64,000 nt of DNA from assembly GCF_963678635.1 (NCBI RefSeq), contig NC_087071.1:22954013-23018012 (forward strand), written 5' to 3'. This DNA is from Symsagittifera roscoffensis. Lineage: Eukaryota > Xenacoelomorpha > Acoela > Convolutidae. The translations under genes were made by a program, and so were the position numbers. Positions 22,646 through 32,799 of this stretch are shown here, one piece after another. The notes under the pieces are model-generated. The model was not told where the DNA came from. It did not search any database and saw only the letters and a list, made by a program, of their open reading frames with translations. Numbering within the stretch: the stretch's first letter is position 1; each line of letters opens with the position of its first letter.

Positions 22646-22879
22646 ATGTTATACGACGATAATTTAATCGAAATGTCTCTACGACTCAATAGATCAGAGC
22701 CAATATTCCGAACGATAACAGAACTACCCGGAATTGCAAGAAGACCTCGAACCAGAGACGACATACGACAAAATAGAAACTTACCAATTAGTTATATGAT
22801 AGTACGGCAAAAGCCAACACAAACTTTTATATTTAGAATTCTATTAGCAATGAATTTAGATTTCCATTTGCAAACATAA
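22646..22879 (+). CDS. 77-codon ORF in the leader, element 1
   Basis: ATG to TAA, 77 codons, containing RTITELPGI, RRPRTRDDIRQ and ILLAMNLDFHL. The copy in element 2 (37710-37943) has the same length and seven amino-acid changes. The frame is open upstream through the primer site into the LTR. Nucleotide differences are about ten replacement to four synonymous, which does not show purifying selection. It could be a leader peptide, a first coding exon spliced to a downstream ORF, or chance. No domain recognised. Confidence 0.35.
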   Translation: MLYDDNLIEMSLRLNRSEPIFRTITELPGIARRPRTRDDIRQNRNLPISYMIVRQKPTQTFIFRILLAMNLDFHLQT

Positions 22880-23806
22880 AATTTTGAATTCAATCTTCAT
22901 AATCATTACAGGCGCTAAACAAAATATTAATATACAATAACGATTGATAAAAAGATCTCAGATTGTTTTCCTAAAATTCTGTAGTATTATATAAAACATG
23001 TTTGGAAAATATTTATTGAAAATCAAAATAAAAATTAGTAGCATGACAATAAACTGTTAGTAATCATAAAATCATCAGTTGTCTCAGCTTCATCACCTAA
23101 AACATAACAGCAATCATAAGCTCACTAATACCATTAAAACACTAAATCTTTTCTTAAACAAATTTAAACCATTTTAAACTTAAATTCACTTAATTTTAAA
23201 ATCAGATCATCAAGGCTTATCCTTGGATCTTAATTCATTTTCTATTTAATTAAATTTAAACTTGATCATCAAGGCCTATCCTTGGATCAAAAAGAACAAT
23301 TTTGTTCTCCCCCACCCACTTAGCTAGTGTCTAACGACCTCAAACGTCGATTCACTATCGAACCCTTTCAAAAAACCCAAGACTAATAGAAATTTTTGAA
23401 CAAAACTAATCATTCAAATTAGGATAAACAGTGAAGAACTTCGGTTATTCATCCTTCACTTGATCCCTCCTCTTATCAAGACCCAGGATAAATCTTAGAC
23501 TTAGTAAGTTTAAGATAGTATCTAACGAACTACTCGCGTTCTAATTATACCTGAACCTTGTGGATCGATTTACTATTCTCCAACCCTTGAACACAATCAC
23601 TACCCTTAAGTAAGATTAAGTAAGTTAACACCTTAGCTTATACTAGCCACGAGAAAGTAAAAAATCATTCTTCGGAATCGATATACTTTTCTCTCCAACC
23701 CTGAACAAATAGACCCAGGTTAAGCTAACCAAAAAATCGTAAGGACTAACAATTTAAGAAAATAGAAATCATCTAACAATTTTTTGCATCCGTCATCCTA
23801 AACCTT
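22880..23806 (+). other. Untranslated leader of element 1
   Basis: No ORF. Contains two copies of the hairpin GATCATCAAGG...CCTTGGATC at 23205-23229 and 23264-23288. It also has three diverged copies of a TCGAT..ACTNTTC..CCAACCCT motif near 23345, 23565 and 23680. All are retained in element 2, so the leader is structured and conserved; packaging or dimerisation is an inference. Confidence 0.5.
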
Positions 23807-23971
23807 ATCTCATTTAAAAATCTAGGAAACAAACAAAGAATCGTTTTGCACAACTGTGAAATAGAAAACAAAAAATACGATCTTGTAATCAACCCTCATA
23901 CACAAACAGTTGGATATATTAGAACAAAACGACAAACACTAAAAAGAAAAATAATAACTAATCAAAGATAA
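23807..23971 (+). pseudogene. Truncated first ORF, element 1
   Basis: Aligns with the first 54 codons of the 155-codon ORF of element 2 (38872-39339). The start ATG has become ATC and the frame meets TAA at 23969. Differences between the copies are mostly synonymous, so the ORF was translated and selected before this copy died. Similarity to element 2 stops at about 23975, the edge of the gag deletion. Confidence 0.75.
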
Positions 23972-26963
23972 ATACACAAAAACAAAAGACACATCCCTAA
24001 CATTTTTTCAAAGATTAAATAAACAACCACCATTCTTTTCAAAATTTTATCCAATATATAATCAACAAAGAAAACACCTAAAACCACTATCAGGAAACAT
24101 ATATAATTTTTCAATAAAACAAGTTCACCAATATCATAAAAAACAAAATAGACAACAACTCTATATGTCAGATTTTGAATTCAAACCTATCCATAAATTT
24201 TTCAAAATCACGATTTCATCCATAAAATATTTGAAAAACTCGAATTCAGATATTATTTCTCTACATGTATACAACAATACACCCTATCAAGTAACGCTAC
24301 CATTAGGACTTTTAGGCTTTTGCGAAACCAACGCTACGATATCACCAATACACGAAAAAGCATACCGCGTAAATAATATACTCCAATTATTAGATATTTG
24401 TCAATCCACAATTCTTAATGAAGAATTATCCATAAATAATATAATAAGTAATGAAAAAAGAAATACAGATTATTTCACAAAAACCCCATATTTCAAACCT
24501 ACATTCAACATACATAACTATACAGAAAATCAACAGAAATTTTTCACAATGTTTAACTTCCAACATTCACAAATAACACAAGACGAATTTGATAAATTAG
24601 CCAAACAGCTAATAAAATATTCATCAGTCTATGCAACATCTAAATTTGATGTTGGCAAAATCAGTTCATCACTACATCTCCCATTAAAACCTGACGCAGT
24701 TTTCAAAAAACAAAGATCAAGTAAAGTACCAATTCGTTTACACGATAAAGTGAACAGATTACTCGATATTTTAGAACAATACAATATAATCTCACCGGTA
24801 AACAAAGAAGAACAACCAAAAGGTAACACATTTATCAACCCTGTTATCATCCTAGCAAAAGGAGAATCATTAAAAATAGTTCTAGACGCTAGATATCTTA
24901 ATTCACTAATAGACGAATCAAAATGCAATTGGCCTATTGAACCAATACAAGTTATTTTAACAAAAATAAACGGAAAATACTTTACAACCGCAGATATGAA
25001 TAGTGCATATAATCAAATGCCACTAGATGAACAATCGCGACGCTTAACACAATTTGTTATTGGAAATCAGCAATATGAATTCAACCGCCTATTCTATGGA
25101 ATATCCATAGGACCAGCAGCATTTTCAGCTTTTATGAGCAAAATTTTTCGACCACTAATACTCAAGAAAAACGCAATCACCTATTTAGACGATGTTTTTA
25201 TGCAATCACAGACAAAAGAAGAAATGTTTAAAGTTTTAGAACACTATCACAAAATACTTCAGAACAAAAATCTGAAGGCCGCCCCCGATAATTCACACTT
25301 CTTTTTAACACGAGTTAAATTCTTAGGACATAATATAGAAAGAAAAACAATCACTCCATTAAAATCACGCATTGATGCTATTCAAAAACTCCAACCACCA
25401 ACAAACAAAAAGAAAATCCAAGAATTCCTTGGAATGTTAAATTTTTTAAGCAAATATGTCTATAAAATGCAATTATACCTAAGACCATTCTATAATATAC
25501 TTAGACAACAAAATAATTTTGAATGGAACACAGAACATCAAGCACGATTTGAAGAAATTAAAAAACTCCTAACTGAACAAATTTCGAATACAATTCCAGA
25601 TCCAAATCAACCATTCTATGCAATGTGCGATGCTTCAAATTTTGGCATCGGCGCAGCATTATTACAATCACACAATGGCACAAACAAAATGAATCTTATA
25701 TCAGCAAAGTCTCGATTATTCACTCAAGCAGAGCTACGACTCTCAACTCTAATGAGAGAGTGTACAGCCATAATATATACACTAACAGAATATGAATTTC
25801 TAATACTTGGATCAAAACATCCAACAGTTCTATTCACAGATCACAAACCAATCATTTTTCTCTTTACACAAAAATCCAATCCAAATCATCGAGTTTATAG
25901 ATTTCAATTAATTCTAATGAAATTCCCAAACTTACATATAGTTTGGACAGCAGGAAAAAATCTTGCATTACCAGACACATTAAGTCGAAATACACCACCT
26001 GAATTACTTACACGTAAAACTACAGTTGAAATACCCAAAAATATAAAATTCTACCTTGCAGAAAATGAAACATCACCCCGACTAGAATGCAAATATGCAG
26101 TAAAAACTGACGTTGAACAATCACAGATAAACAATTTACAACACTTCCCACTTTATTTAGATTGCCAAAATAACCACTACGAAGTTGATCTACTAGGAAC
26201 ATCAACTTTTAAACCAATTCCATATTCACAATGGATAAAAAATAACACCCAACAAAAAAGAGTAAAACAACACCCGCATAAAAAAGACCTTTTTCCATTA
26301 ATTGAAAAAGAAAATCTAACTGATAAAATAAATTTATCAGGACCACAAACAAACGATTCAAAATACACAATAAATCAAGTTTTTGACCTCCATGACCCAC
26401 TTGATACAATTCCTTTATCTAAATTAGAAATAGAAAACATTTTTCTCCCCCCAACAGATAAAATTACAATTAATACTTTGAAACAATATCAAAATCTTGA
26501 CCCAGTAATTAGACAACTAAAATCATGGCACAAATATAAAACTAAACCCGTCAAGGCAGTTACAACTATTTTAGGAAATAAAACACTCCTCCGATATTTC
26601 CGAAAATTCAATAATACAACAATTAACGAAAACACAGACCTTCTAGAATACCAATTAAATGAATCTACAGTTCCCTGTCTCCCTCTAAGTATGATTCTTA
26701 TAGCTTTTAATATTTCACATACACAAAACAATAAAGGACACTCTGGATCAGAGAAAACATATTCAAATTTCATACAAAACTTTTATTTTCCAAATGCACC
26801 AATTTGGATAAAAGTACTATGCAATGATTGTATAGTATGTCAGCTGAATAAACCTTATCCAAATCAAAAACAAATAGCACAAAAACAAGATTTTAAAGGA
26901 CAAAGTTTGATACAAAAGGACCAATTTCACCCTCATCCGAAGGAAACTCCTACATTATGGTAA
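23972..26963 (+). pseudogene. pol: reverse transcriptase, RNase H and N-terminal integrase
   Basis: The first ATG is 24165, but the frame is open from about 23972, the deletion junction, so the true polyprotein start is lost. Counting from 24165: linker 1-190, RT palm with VLDARYLNSL near 238, ADMNSAY near 275, YLDDVF at 340-345 (the catalytic YxDD), and FLGHNI near 389. RNase H follows with CDASNFGIGAALL near 489, RECTA near 530 and TDHKP near 559. The integrase zinc finger is HTQNNKGH near 850 plus CNDCIVC near 886. Order RT, RNase H, integrase is the Ty3/gypsy arrangement. No protease is present; it was deleted with gag. The frame ends early at 26961 because a templated insertion shifts the reading. 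RT and RNase H look intact. Confidence 0.92.
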
Positions 26964-27133
26964 TTGTTGACGCGTTTACACATTATGTAGCACTTAACCC
27001 AGTACCACATTGTACCGTATTTCATTTGATACAAAAGGACCAATTTCACCCTCATCCGAAGGAAACTCCTACATTATGGTAATTGTTGACGCGTTTACAC
27101 ATTATGTAGCACTTAACCCAGTACCACATTGTA
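26906..27133 (+). repeat. Templated duplication breaking integrase
   Basis: 26906-27014 and 27025-27133 are the same 109 bp, separated by 10 bp (period 119). The simplest reading is that 103 bp (26910-27012) were copied from just downstream and inserted at a TTG microhomology, as in template switching during reverse transcription. 103 is not a multiple of three, so the frame changes and a stop follows at once. Confidence 0.85.
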
Positions 27134-28311
27134 ACGCTTATTACGCTTACACAACACTTTATGAACACTGGATAGCCAAATTCGGACTACCAGAAATTTT
27201 AGTTACAGACAACGGTACAGAATTCATAAATAACGAAATCATCACATTATGTCATTTATATAACATCAAACACAAACCACGTACATCTCATGCACCTTGG
27301 ACAAACGGCTTAGCCGAAGGTATGAACCGTTCACTACAAGAATATCTTAGATGTATCATCAATGGAAATGATACAAGATATACCGAATGGTCAGCAGATG
27401 TAAAACTATTTCCCTTAGCATATAATTCACAAATCACGACAACTCTAGGAATGTCACCATATGAAATGGTTTTTAATCAAAAGCCACGCAAACCGATTAT
27501 GTTTACAGCAAACTCTCATAAAAATGCACAAAGTTATTGTCAACCGAATAAAGACTCAATTTGTTATAATCTACCTCTACACACACACGATGAAGATCAT
27601 TTTCATCACCCACAAATTCTTAAATTAGCCTCCGGTACACACACCGAATGGATTTTAAACAGAGATAAAAAACACAATGAAATTTACCAAAAAGTAACAA
27701 AAAAGTTGTTACAAAGGCAAAACATTAATGAACAAATAAATTCACGCTTTACACCAGCCTCCGATTTAAAAATTGGAACATTTGTTTTAATACCCAATTT
27801 TAACACTCAAAAAGGAATTTCTAAAAAATTACAACCCCTTCGAAAAGGACCATACCAAATAATTGCCAAACCCACTGATGTCACATATAAAATTACCGAC
27901 TCAAACAAAAAAGAAATTGTTCAACACCGAAACAACCTATTACCTTATTACCCAAAAGAATACGCACTACGCGAACTAACTCAATTATATTCTTTCACAG
28001 GTTTAAAAGTTATTCAAAATACCCCCCCACATACGGAGAATAAAACAAAAGAACAACATGACATTCATCTCGAAAACCAAAATAAAAAATCAACTATAAC
28101 GAAAAACAATACATAAAAGCTAGATCAAAATATACCTCAAAAAGAAAGAAAAAATAGAAAATTGACAGAAAAAATAATACCCCAAGAACAAATCGACAAA
28201 TCAGAACATAGAGAGTCATCACGACTTAGAAATCAACCACGTAAAAACTATAAAACATTCATTCCACAGTCTAAAATATTAAAGAAAGTCGAATTTCAAA
28301 AACAGCTTTAA
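27015..28311 (+). pseudogene. pol: integrase catalytic core and C-terminal domain
   Basis: In-frame from 27010 (no ATG; a continuation of pol). SFDTKGP supplies the first Asp, LVTDNGTEF the second, and the Glu lies in NGLAEGMNRSL: the DDE triad. KGPYQIIAK with VTYKI near codons 282-296 is the GPY/F C-terminal module typical of Ty3/gypsy integrases. A single TAA at 28114-28116 interrupts; the same frame then runs 64 more codons to TAA at 28309, ending with basic text that includes SRLRNQPRKNY. So pol has at least two lesions: the insertion upstream and this stop (unless it is read through). Confidence 0.88.
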
Positions 28312-28904
28312 TTTTATATTTCATAATCTTTGCACCTCTGAAATATTTTGAACTTTCATTTTTCAAAATAACATGCTGACAAACAAGCAACGATTCTAGT
28401 TCAAAATTAGCCAATAGGATTCATCCAATCCGTTACCTTCTCTTACTCTAACACAGATCAACTAGACGAACAATATTAAACTCCAGGCATATCTATAACT
28501 ATAACTTTGCGACCTCCAGGTCAAAAATAAGCAAACCATTCCAACTTGACAACTAAAATAAATATCACCATAATATCATAACCCTCCCTTATCTAATAAA
28601 CCAAAGATCAACAATATTTCCCCAACTCAGACCTCAAATACCCCCCAAACAAATATGTTAAATTAGCCTAAAGTAAAAGAACGACCATTTTAATTAGCCT
28701 AAAGTATAAAAATCTCAAAAATACCCCAGATCACTTGACAAATAAAAATAAAGACAAAGAAGACCTCCCGATCACCATAAAATTCGCCCCCAACAATTTT
28801 TCACAAAACTCAACCCACTTGTCAAAAAATCAATAAATAATTCGACCACACTTGAAAATTGCCTCAAACAACAAAAAATATTCGATCGAGAAGCCATTTC
28901 TTAA
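28312..28904 (+). other. Spacer between pol and accessory ORFs
   Basis: A-rich. No ORF longer than about 40 codons. Could hold splice signals for downstream mRNAs, but none is compelling. Confidence 0.4.
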
Positions 28905-29135
28905 ATGCTCTTCTCTCGACCAGTCAACATAATTCTTAACATTCTCATAAACTTTTTAACGATATTTAAACTTTTAATCATATTTCTTTTTGATACCTTT
29001 GAATCTTTTGTAATAATCTTAATCATTTTTTGCAATATTATTTTTATTTTCTATTCCATATTCGAACTATACCTCCAGCTTTCAAAAGCTATTGACTATA
29101 TCCCCAGGTACGATTCACAAAACTTATCCAAATGA
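28905..29135 (+). CDS. Small hydrophobic ORF (76 codons), two predicted membrane segments
   Basis: ATG at 28905. Residues about 8-29 (NIILNILINFLTIFKLLIIF) and about 34-54 (FVIILIIFCNIIFIFYSIF) are long hydrophobic runs, with a short polar C-terminus. The stop overlaps the next ATG as ATGA (29132-29135), a layout compatible with coupled translation. No homologue recognised. AT-rich DNA can encode Ile/Leu/Phe runs by chance, so the overlap and position support it more than composition does. Confidence 0.4.
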   Translation: MLFSRPVNIILNILINFLTIFKLLIIFLFDTFESFVIILIIFCNIIFIFYSIFELYLQLSKAIDYIPRYDSQNLSK

Positions 29136-29320
29136 TACGAACCATTTTTAGTAGAACAGATATTTTTTTACTATTTGTAATTTTTATAACATTTCTATCA
29201 TCCCTCATCTTGACAATATGCAAATGTATAAAGAAAGCAATCATCACATTCGCCCTAGCAACAATCCTCCTAATTCTTTTTCTAGAAGAATACTATAATA
29301 AACAAAAATTTTTTCACTAA
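29132..29320 (+). CDS. Small hydrophobic ORF (62 codons) overlapping the previous by ATGA
   Basis: ATG at 29132. Hydrophobic runs at about residues 11-28 (IFLLFVIFITFLSSLILTI) and about 36-51 (IITFALATILLILFL), separated by CKCIKK. Probably membrane-inserted if made. Its last 35 nt overlap the Ser/Pro-rich frame, and an AAAAATTTTTT run lies in that overlap. Function unknown. Confidence 0.4.
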   Translation: MIRTIFSRTDIFLLFVIFITFLSSLILTICKCIKKAIITFALATILLILFLEEYYNKQKFFH

Positions 29321-30257
29321 AAGAATAGATCAAAAACCATCAAAAATTGCTAACCAACAATCACACAGTCAGTCTTCACCGACATCATCCCAGGAAAACC
29401 CAACACCACCTTCAATTAACCAAAACCCCCAAACATCTACACGAATTTCCTTTCAAGATAACCCATATACCTTTGAAGAACGACACGCTCGCTTATCAGA
29501 ACCACTAGAACCAGTTCAACGACAAGCACCTCTAAGTGAACCAACATATAACTTATACCCAAAACTACCACAAGAATTAAGTAGAATACGAAATCCTAGT
29601 CAAAACCAAAGTACAGTCGAAATAAATAGACAAATTATACATCCTCGACGAAACAGAAATTTTCAAACTCCCCGAGTTCATTTTGATATACCTCAATCCC
29701 CATCACAAAGTACACCAGAAAACCCCATTGGCATATTACCAGAAACCCCTACGCTTCTTTCACAACGTAGCACCTCAAGCCTACCCTCAGATTACTTAGG
29801 TTCAACACCAACATCCGAACAAATCCGTGAAAACCCCTTTAACCCCACAAACCAAACATCACGACTACCATACTGGACAACACATTCATTCACACAAGGT
29901 GAACCAAATTTAATCAATGATCCAATAGATATTTCTACGGATACAACAACATCCTCATCACTACCAGAAACATTATCACTACCATCAACACCATCAATAA
30001 GCCAGATTTCACCGCCGCCTTTTAACTTAAATTTCCCAAATAACCTCGACGCTAGATATCGAGAACAATCATCAACAAATATTCCTTTAAGACTAGACTG
30101 GAATACATTCACAGCACCCCCACCATTATTTGGACAACACCCAGAAAGTAACCGACTCCACAACTGGGCACTAAATAGACTACAATATAGACAAGACATT
30201 CACGAAGACATTCGTGCTCATAAATCCAAATACTCCAACAGAATAGTCTACAATTAA
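29286..30257 (+). CDS. Ser/Pro/Thr-rich open frame without ATG (about 323 codons)
   Basis: Open from 29286 to the TAA at 30255-30257 with no in-frame ATG seen. Rich in Ser, Pro, Thr, Asn and Gln; begins near QSHSQSSPTSSQ, with FEERHARLSEPLEP and RVHFDIPQSPSQ inside, and ends in a more polar segment with NRLHNWALNRLQYRQD. It looks intrinsically disordered. It would need splicing, a shift from the 62-codon ORF, or a non-ATG start. Alternatively a start codon was lost. No known family recognised. Confidence 0.45.
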   Translation, partial: KNTIINKNFFTKRIDQKPSKIANQQSHSQSSPTSSQENPTPPSINQNPQTSTRISFQDNPYTFEERHARLSEPLEPVQRQAPLSEPTYNLYPKLPQELSRIRNPSQNQSTVEINRQIIHPRRNRNFQTPRVHFDIPQSPSQSTPENPIGILPETPTLLSQRSTSSLPSDYLGSTPTSEQIRENPFNPTNQTSRLPYWTTHSFTQGEPNLINDPIDISTDTTTSSSLPETLSLPSTPSISQISPPPFNLNFPNNLDARYREQSSTNIPLRLDWNTFTAPPPLFGQHPESNRLHNWALNRLQYRQDIHEDIRAHKSKYSNRIVYN

Positions 30258-30460
30258 AATTTGAAATCACGGTTAAATTAAACAACATTACTCAACATCC
30301 CTATCCATTAACTCCACCAAATATAACAGCTCAATCCCTACCACCACCATTTATAACAACTGAAGTAATATACAAATACGACAGATATACCAAAAAGACA
30401 ATTGGTTACATCACATTTTATAACCCATACTCAGGATTATCATACACATGTATATTCTAA
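30224..30460 (+). CDS. Short open frame bridging to env (78 codons, no ATG)
   Basis: Overlaps the Ser/Pro-rich frame by 34 nt and the env start by 13 nt. Contains PYPLTPPNITAQS and EVIYKYDRYTKKTIGYITFY. No start codon. It may be the real C-terminus of the preceding ORF after a one-base indel, or a small separate product. Confidence 0.3.
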   Translation: MQILQQNSLQLKFEITVKLNNITQHPYPLTPPNITAQSLPPPFITTEVIYKYDRYTKKTIGYITFYNPYSGLSYTCIF

Positions 30461-32799
30461 AAATATTGATTTTTCTCCAACTCTTTTTTCTAGTAATCTC
30501 AAATGAAAACATAAACCCTTCCCCCCGCACAGGACCCCAAGATTTATTAGTAACACATTACGATTGTGAAGAAAACGAACAAAAAACACTACACAAATAT
30601 GCAATAAATCAAGTATCACAATGCGAAACAGAACCACAAGCCATAGAAACAACAAATGTAATAGCGACACTTTATTCAAAAGCCCGAGCAACAACAGTTA
30701 TAGGATATAAATTCACAGCAACATTTTCTGAAAAGAAAGTACATTGTTCACAAGTCTTAAATGGAAATAAAAACCGACTTGACCACGAATCATTCTACCA
30801 AAGTAATATCGAACGACTTCTACATCTCAATCCCGAAGATTGTAAAAACGAATTACTAAGACTCAATATCACAAGAAGTAAAAACACAGATAGAAAATTA
30901 GTATATTTCCAAGTTTTTGCAGATTCTGTACATCAAGCAGAACTTGAAAGATATCAAGGACATATAAAATTAGATGAAAAATACCCATACAACGGCGCAC
31001 ACGGAAGATTAACTTATGATAAACACGATAAACACTGGATACCACACATTGGTATAAATGACCCATCAAACTGCAAAGCAGACACAAAAACTAAAGGATA
31101 TCAAGAAATCAAGTTTTTCGATTGGAAAATACAACTCGAAAAAATACAACTCACACGCGATTTATCAGACAACACAATGATCTATCAAGGAATTAGATTA
31201 CCTTGTAAAAACGATCAAGGCTATTGTGACCCTACAACACGAACACAAGCAACAATTGTTTGGTTCCCCGAAGACACATGTACAACATTTCAAGTAGCAA
31301 AAATACACGCTCGTATGATAAAATTTCACGAAAAATATTTTATACAATCAATTCCATATGAACAAGTCCATCCATCACGAAGACAAAGTTCTAATTTTAG
31401 AAACATAGACAATATAGAAAATAAATTGACACGTTTTCAAATTTATCAAGAAACAGAACTTGCATGTAAATACAGAAACCCACTTCACAAAACACAATAC
31501 TCCGAGATATTAGTTGAATACGAAAAAGGATTCGACATGACCACTGGAAAAGTAAAATTCGACCCATACGCCACAAGTCACCCTATAAACGAAGAAACAT
31601 CATATATACCAGTTGATTTTCAAAAAAGTAAAAGTCAACCTGGTGGACATCTAAAGCCCCAAGACACTAGAAGCACACGTTTACAAGAACTATCACTAAT
31701 GAATAGTACATATTTCGGTAACATCCACTATGATATTCACCTAGATATGAAATTAGACTACACAATTAGCCGAATTTTTCAAGAAATGTCACTCTCTGAA
31801 TTAGAAACACTTCACCAACTATGCGAATTAGAAAGGACACAAATCCTACAATCACTTGCACTAGCAGTATTAAAAATACCCTATGCAGGATATTTACTAT
31901 CAGGAAAAAGATCAAATTTTTTAGACTATGAAGGAAACATTTTATGGTTTTATACCTGTATCAAAAAAGTATCACCACTATATGTTTTTGAAGATAAACG
32001 ATGCTATAAAAGAATCCCTATCTTTTATAAGAATAAAGTACACTTCGTTGACACACTTTCAAGACGAACCTATTTTTGGGATACCGCAGTCCCATGTGGA
32101 TCAGAAAATAGCCACAATGTAGTTCAACTGAACCCTGATGAAGATAAATATTACCTTCTTACCCCATATCCCACATTAATGCAATCACTCAAAAAATTTT
32201 CACCTGAAAGCATTAGAGCTATTGCTCGAAACCCAAATATTGACCTACAATCAATTGGAATATATTCAAAATCCGATATCCAACATCACATTAGAACACA
32301 ACAATTCCAAGAATTATTAACACAAATGGACACTATACAAAGACAATCAATTGACCAAAACTTACGCAAACTTGCCGAAACCGCAGGATTTGCAGATATT
32401 TATACACAAGACTATAGCGGATATTTTAAAGACATTAAAGACTATATATATCTAAACGGTGAAAAATATAGACCACAAGATATTTCACCTATAAATATTT
32501 TTAGCTTTGTTACACTAAAAAATGAAATTCTCGATTTTCTAGGATGGCCCTACTACATCTTAGAAAAATTGACTATTTTATACGCAATGTTTAACTTTAT
32601 AGGATTTCTTTTTTCACTTTTAAAAGGAATCTACAAAACATGCGCTATACACACACAAGTAAATAGACAAGCAAGTGTAGCACGCATACTATTTGCAGGA
32701 TTTTTCGGAATTTTTTTCATCATCAATAAACAAAATTCTTTTAGACGCACAAATAAAAGAATACAACACAAAAATAGCAACAAGACAGAACACATATGA
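30448..32799 (+). CDS. env-like membrane glycoprotein ORF (783 codons)
   Basis: ATG at 30448. Residues 1-18 (MYILKILIFLQLFFLVIS) are a clear signal peptide. A long Cys-containing ectodomain follows, then a hydrophobic stretch at about 705-730 (ILYAMFNFIGFLFSLLKG) and a second at about 745-760 (ILFAGFFGIFFII). Residues about 495-550 have a C...C..RIPI...FVD...R...PC spacing that recalls glycoproteins of chuvirus-like origin found in some invertebrate LTR elements; this is a pattern impression only. No furin-type site was obvious. Position after pol matches env of errantivirus-like Ty3/gypsy elements. The frame is intact in this copy. A T7 run near 32710 near the end allows a switch to the tail ORF. 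Described only; no function is shown. Confidence 0.75.
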   Translation: MYILKILIFLQLFFLVISNENINPSPRTGPQDLLVTHYDCEENEQKTLHKYAINQVSQCETEPQAIETTNVIATLYSKARATTVIGYKFTATFSEKKVHCSQVLNGNKNRLDHESFYQSNIERLLHLNPEDCKNELLRLNITRSKNTDRKLVYFQVFADSVHQAELERYQGHIKLDEKYPYNGAHGRLTYDKHDKHWIPHIGINDPSNCKADTKTKGYQEIKFFDWKIQLEKIQLTRDLSDNTMIYQGIRLPCKNDQGYCDPTTRTQATIVWFPEDTCTTFQVAKIHARMIKFHEKYFIQSIPYEQVHPSRRQSSNFRNIDNIENKLTRFQIYQETELACKYRNPLHKTQYSEILVEYEKGFDMTTGKVKFDPYATSHPINEETSYIPVDFQKSKSQPGGHLKPQDTRSTRLQELSLMNSTYFGNIHYDIHLDMKLDYTISRIFQEMSLSELETLHQLCELERTQILQSLALAVLKIPYAGYLLSGKRSNFLDYEGNILWFYTCIKKVSPLYVFEDKRCYKRIPIFYKNKVHFVDTLSRRTYFWDTAVPCGSENSHNVVQLNPDEDKYYLLTPYPTLMQSLKKFSPESIRAIARNPNIDLQSIGIYSKSDIQHHIRTQQFQELLTQMDTIQRQSIDQNLRKLAETAGFADIYTQDYSGYFKDIKDYIYLNGEKYRPQDISPINIFSFVTLKNEILDFLGWPYYILEKLTILYAMFNFIGFLFSLLKGIYKTCAIHTQVNRQASVARILFAGFFGIFFIINKQNSFRRTNKRIQHKNSNKTEHI

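Noticed and set aside
22384-22764. Minus-strand frame over the LTR, repeated at 36702 and 37448
   Set aside because: It recurs only because the LTR recurs. There are breaks and different N-termini in each copy, and no domain.
24629-24928. Minus-strand frames within pol and env
   Set aside because: Shadows of well-supported sense coding sequence.
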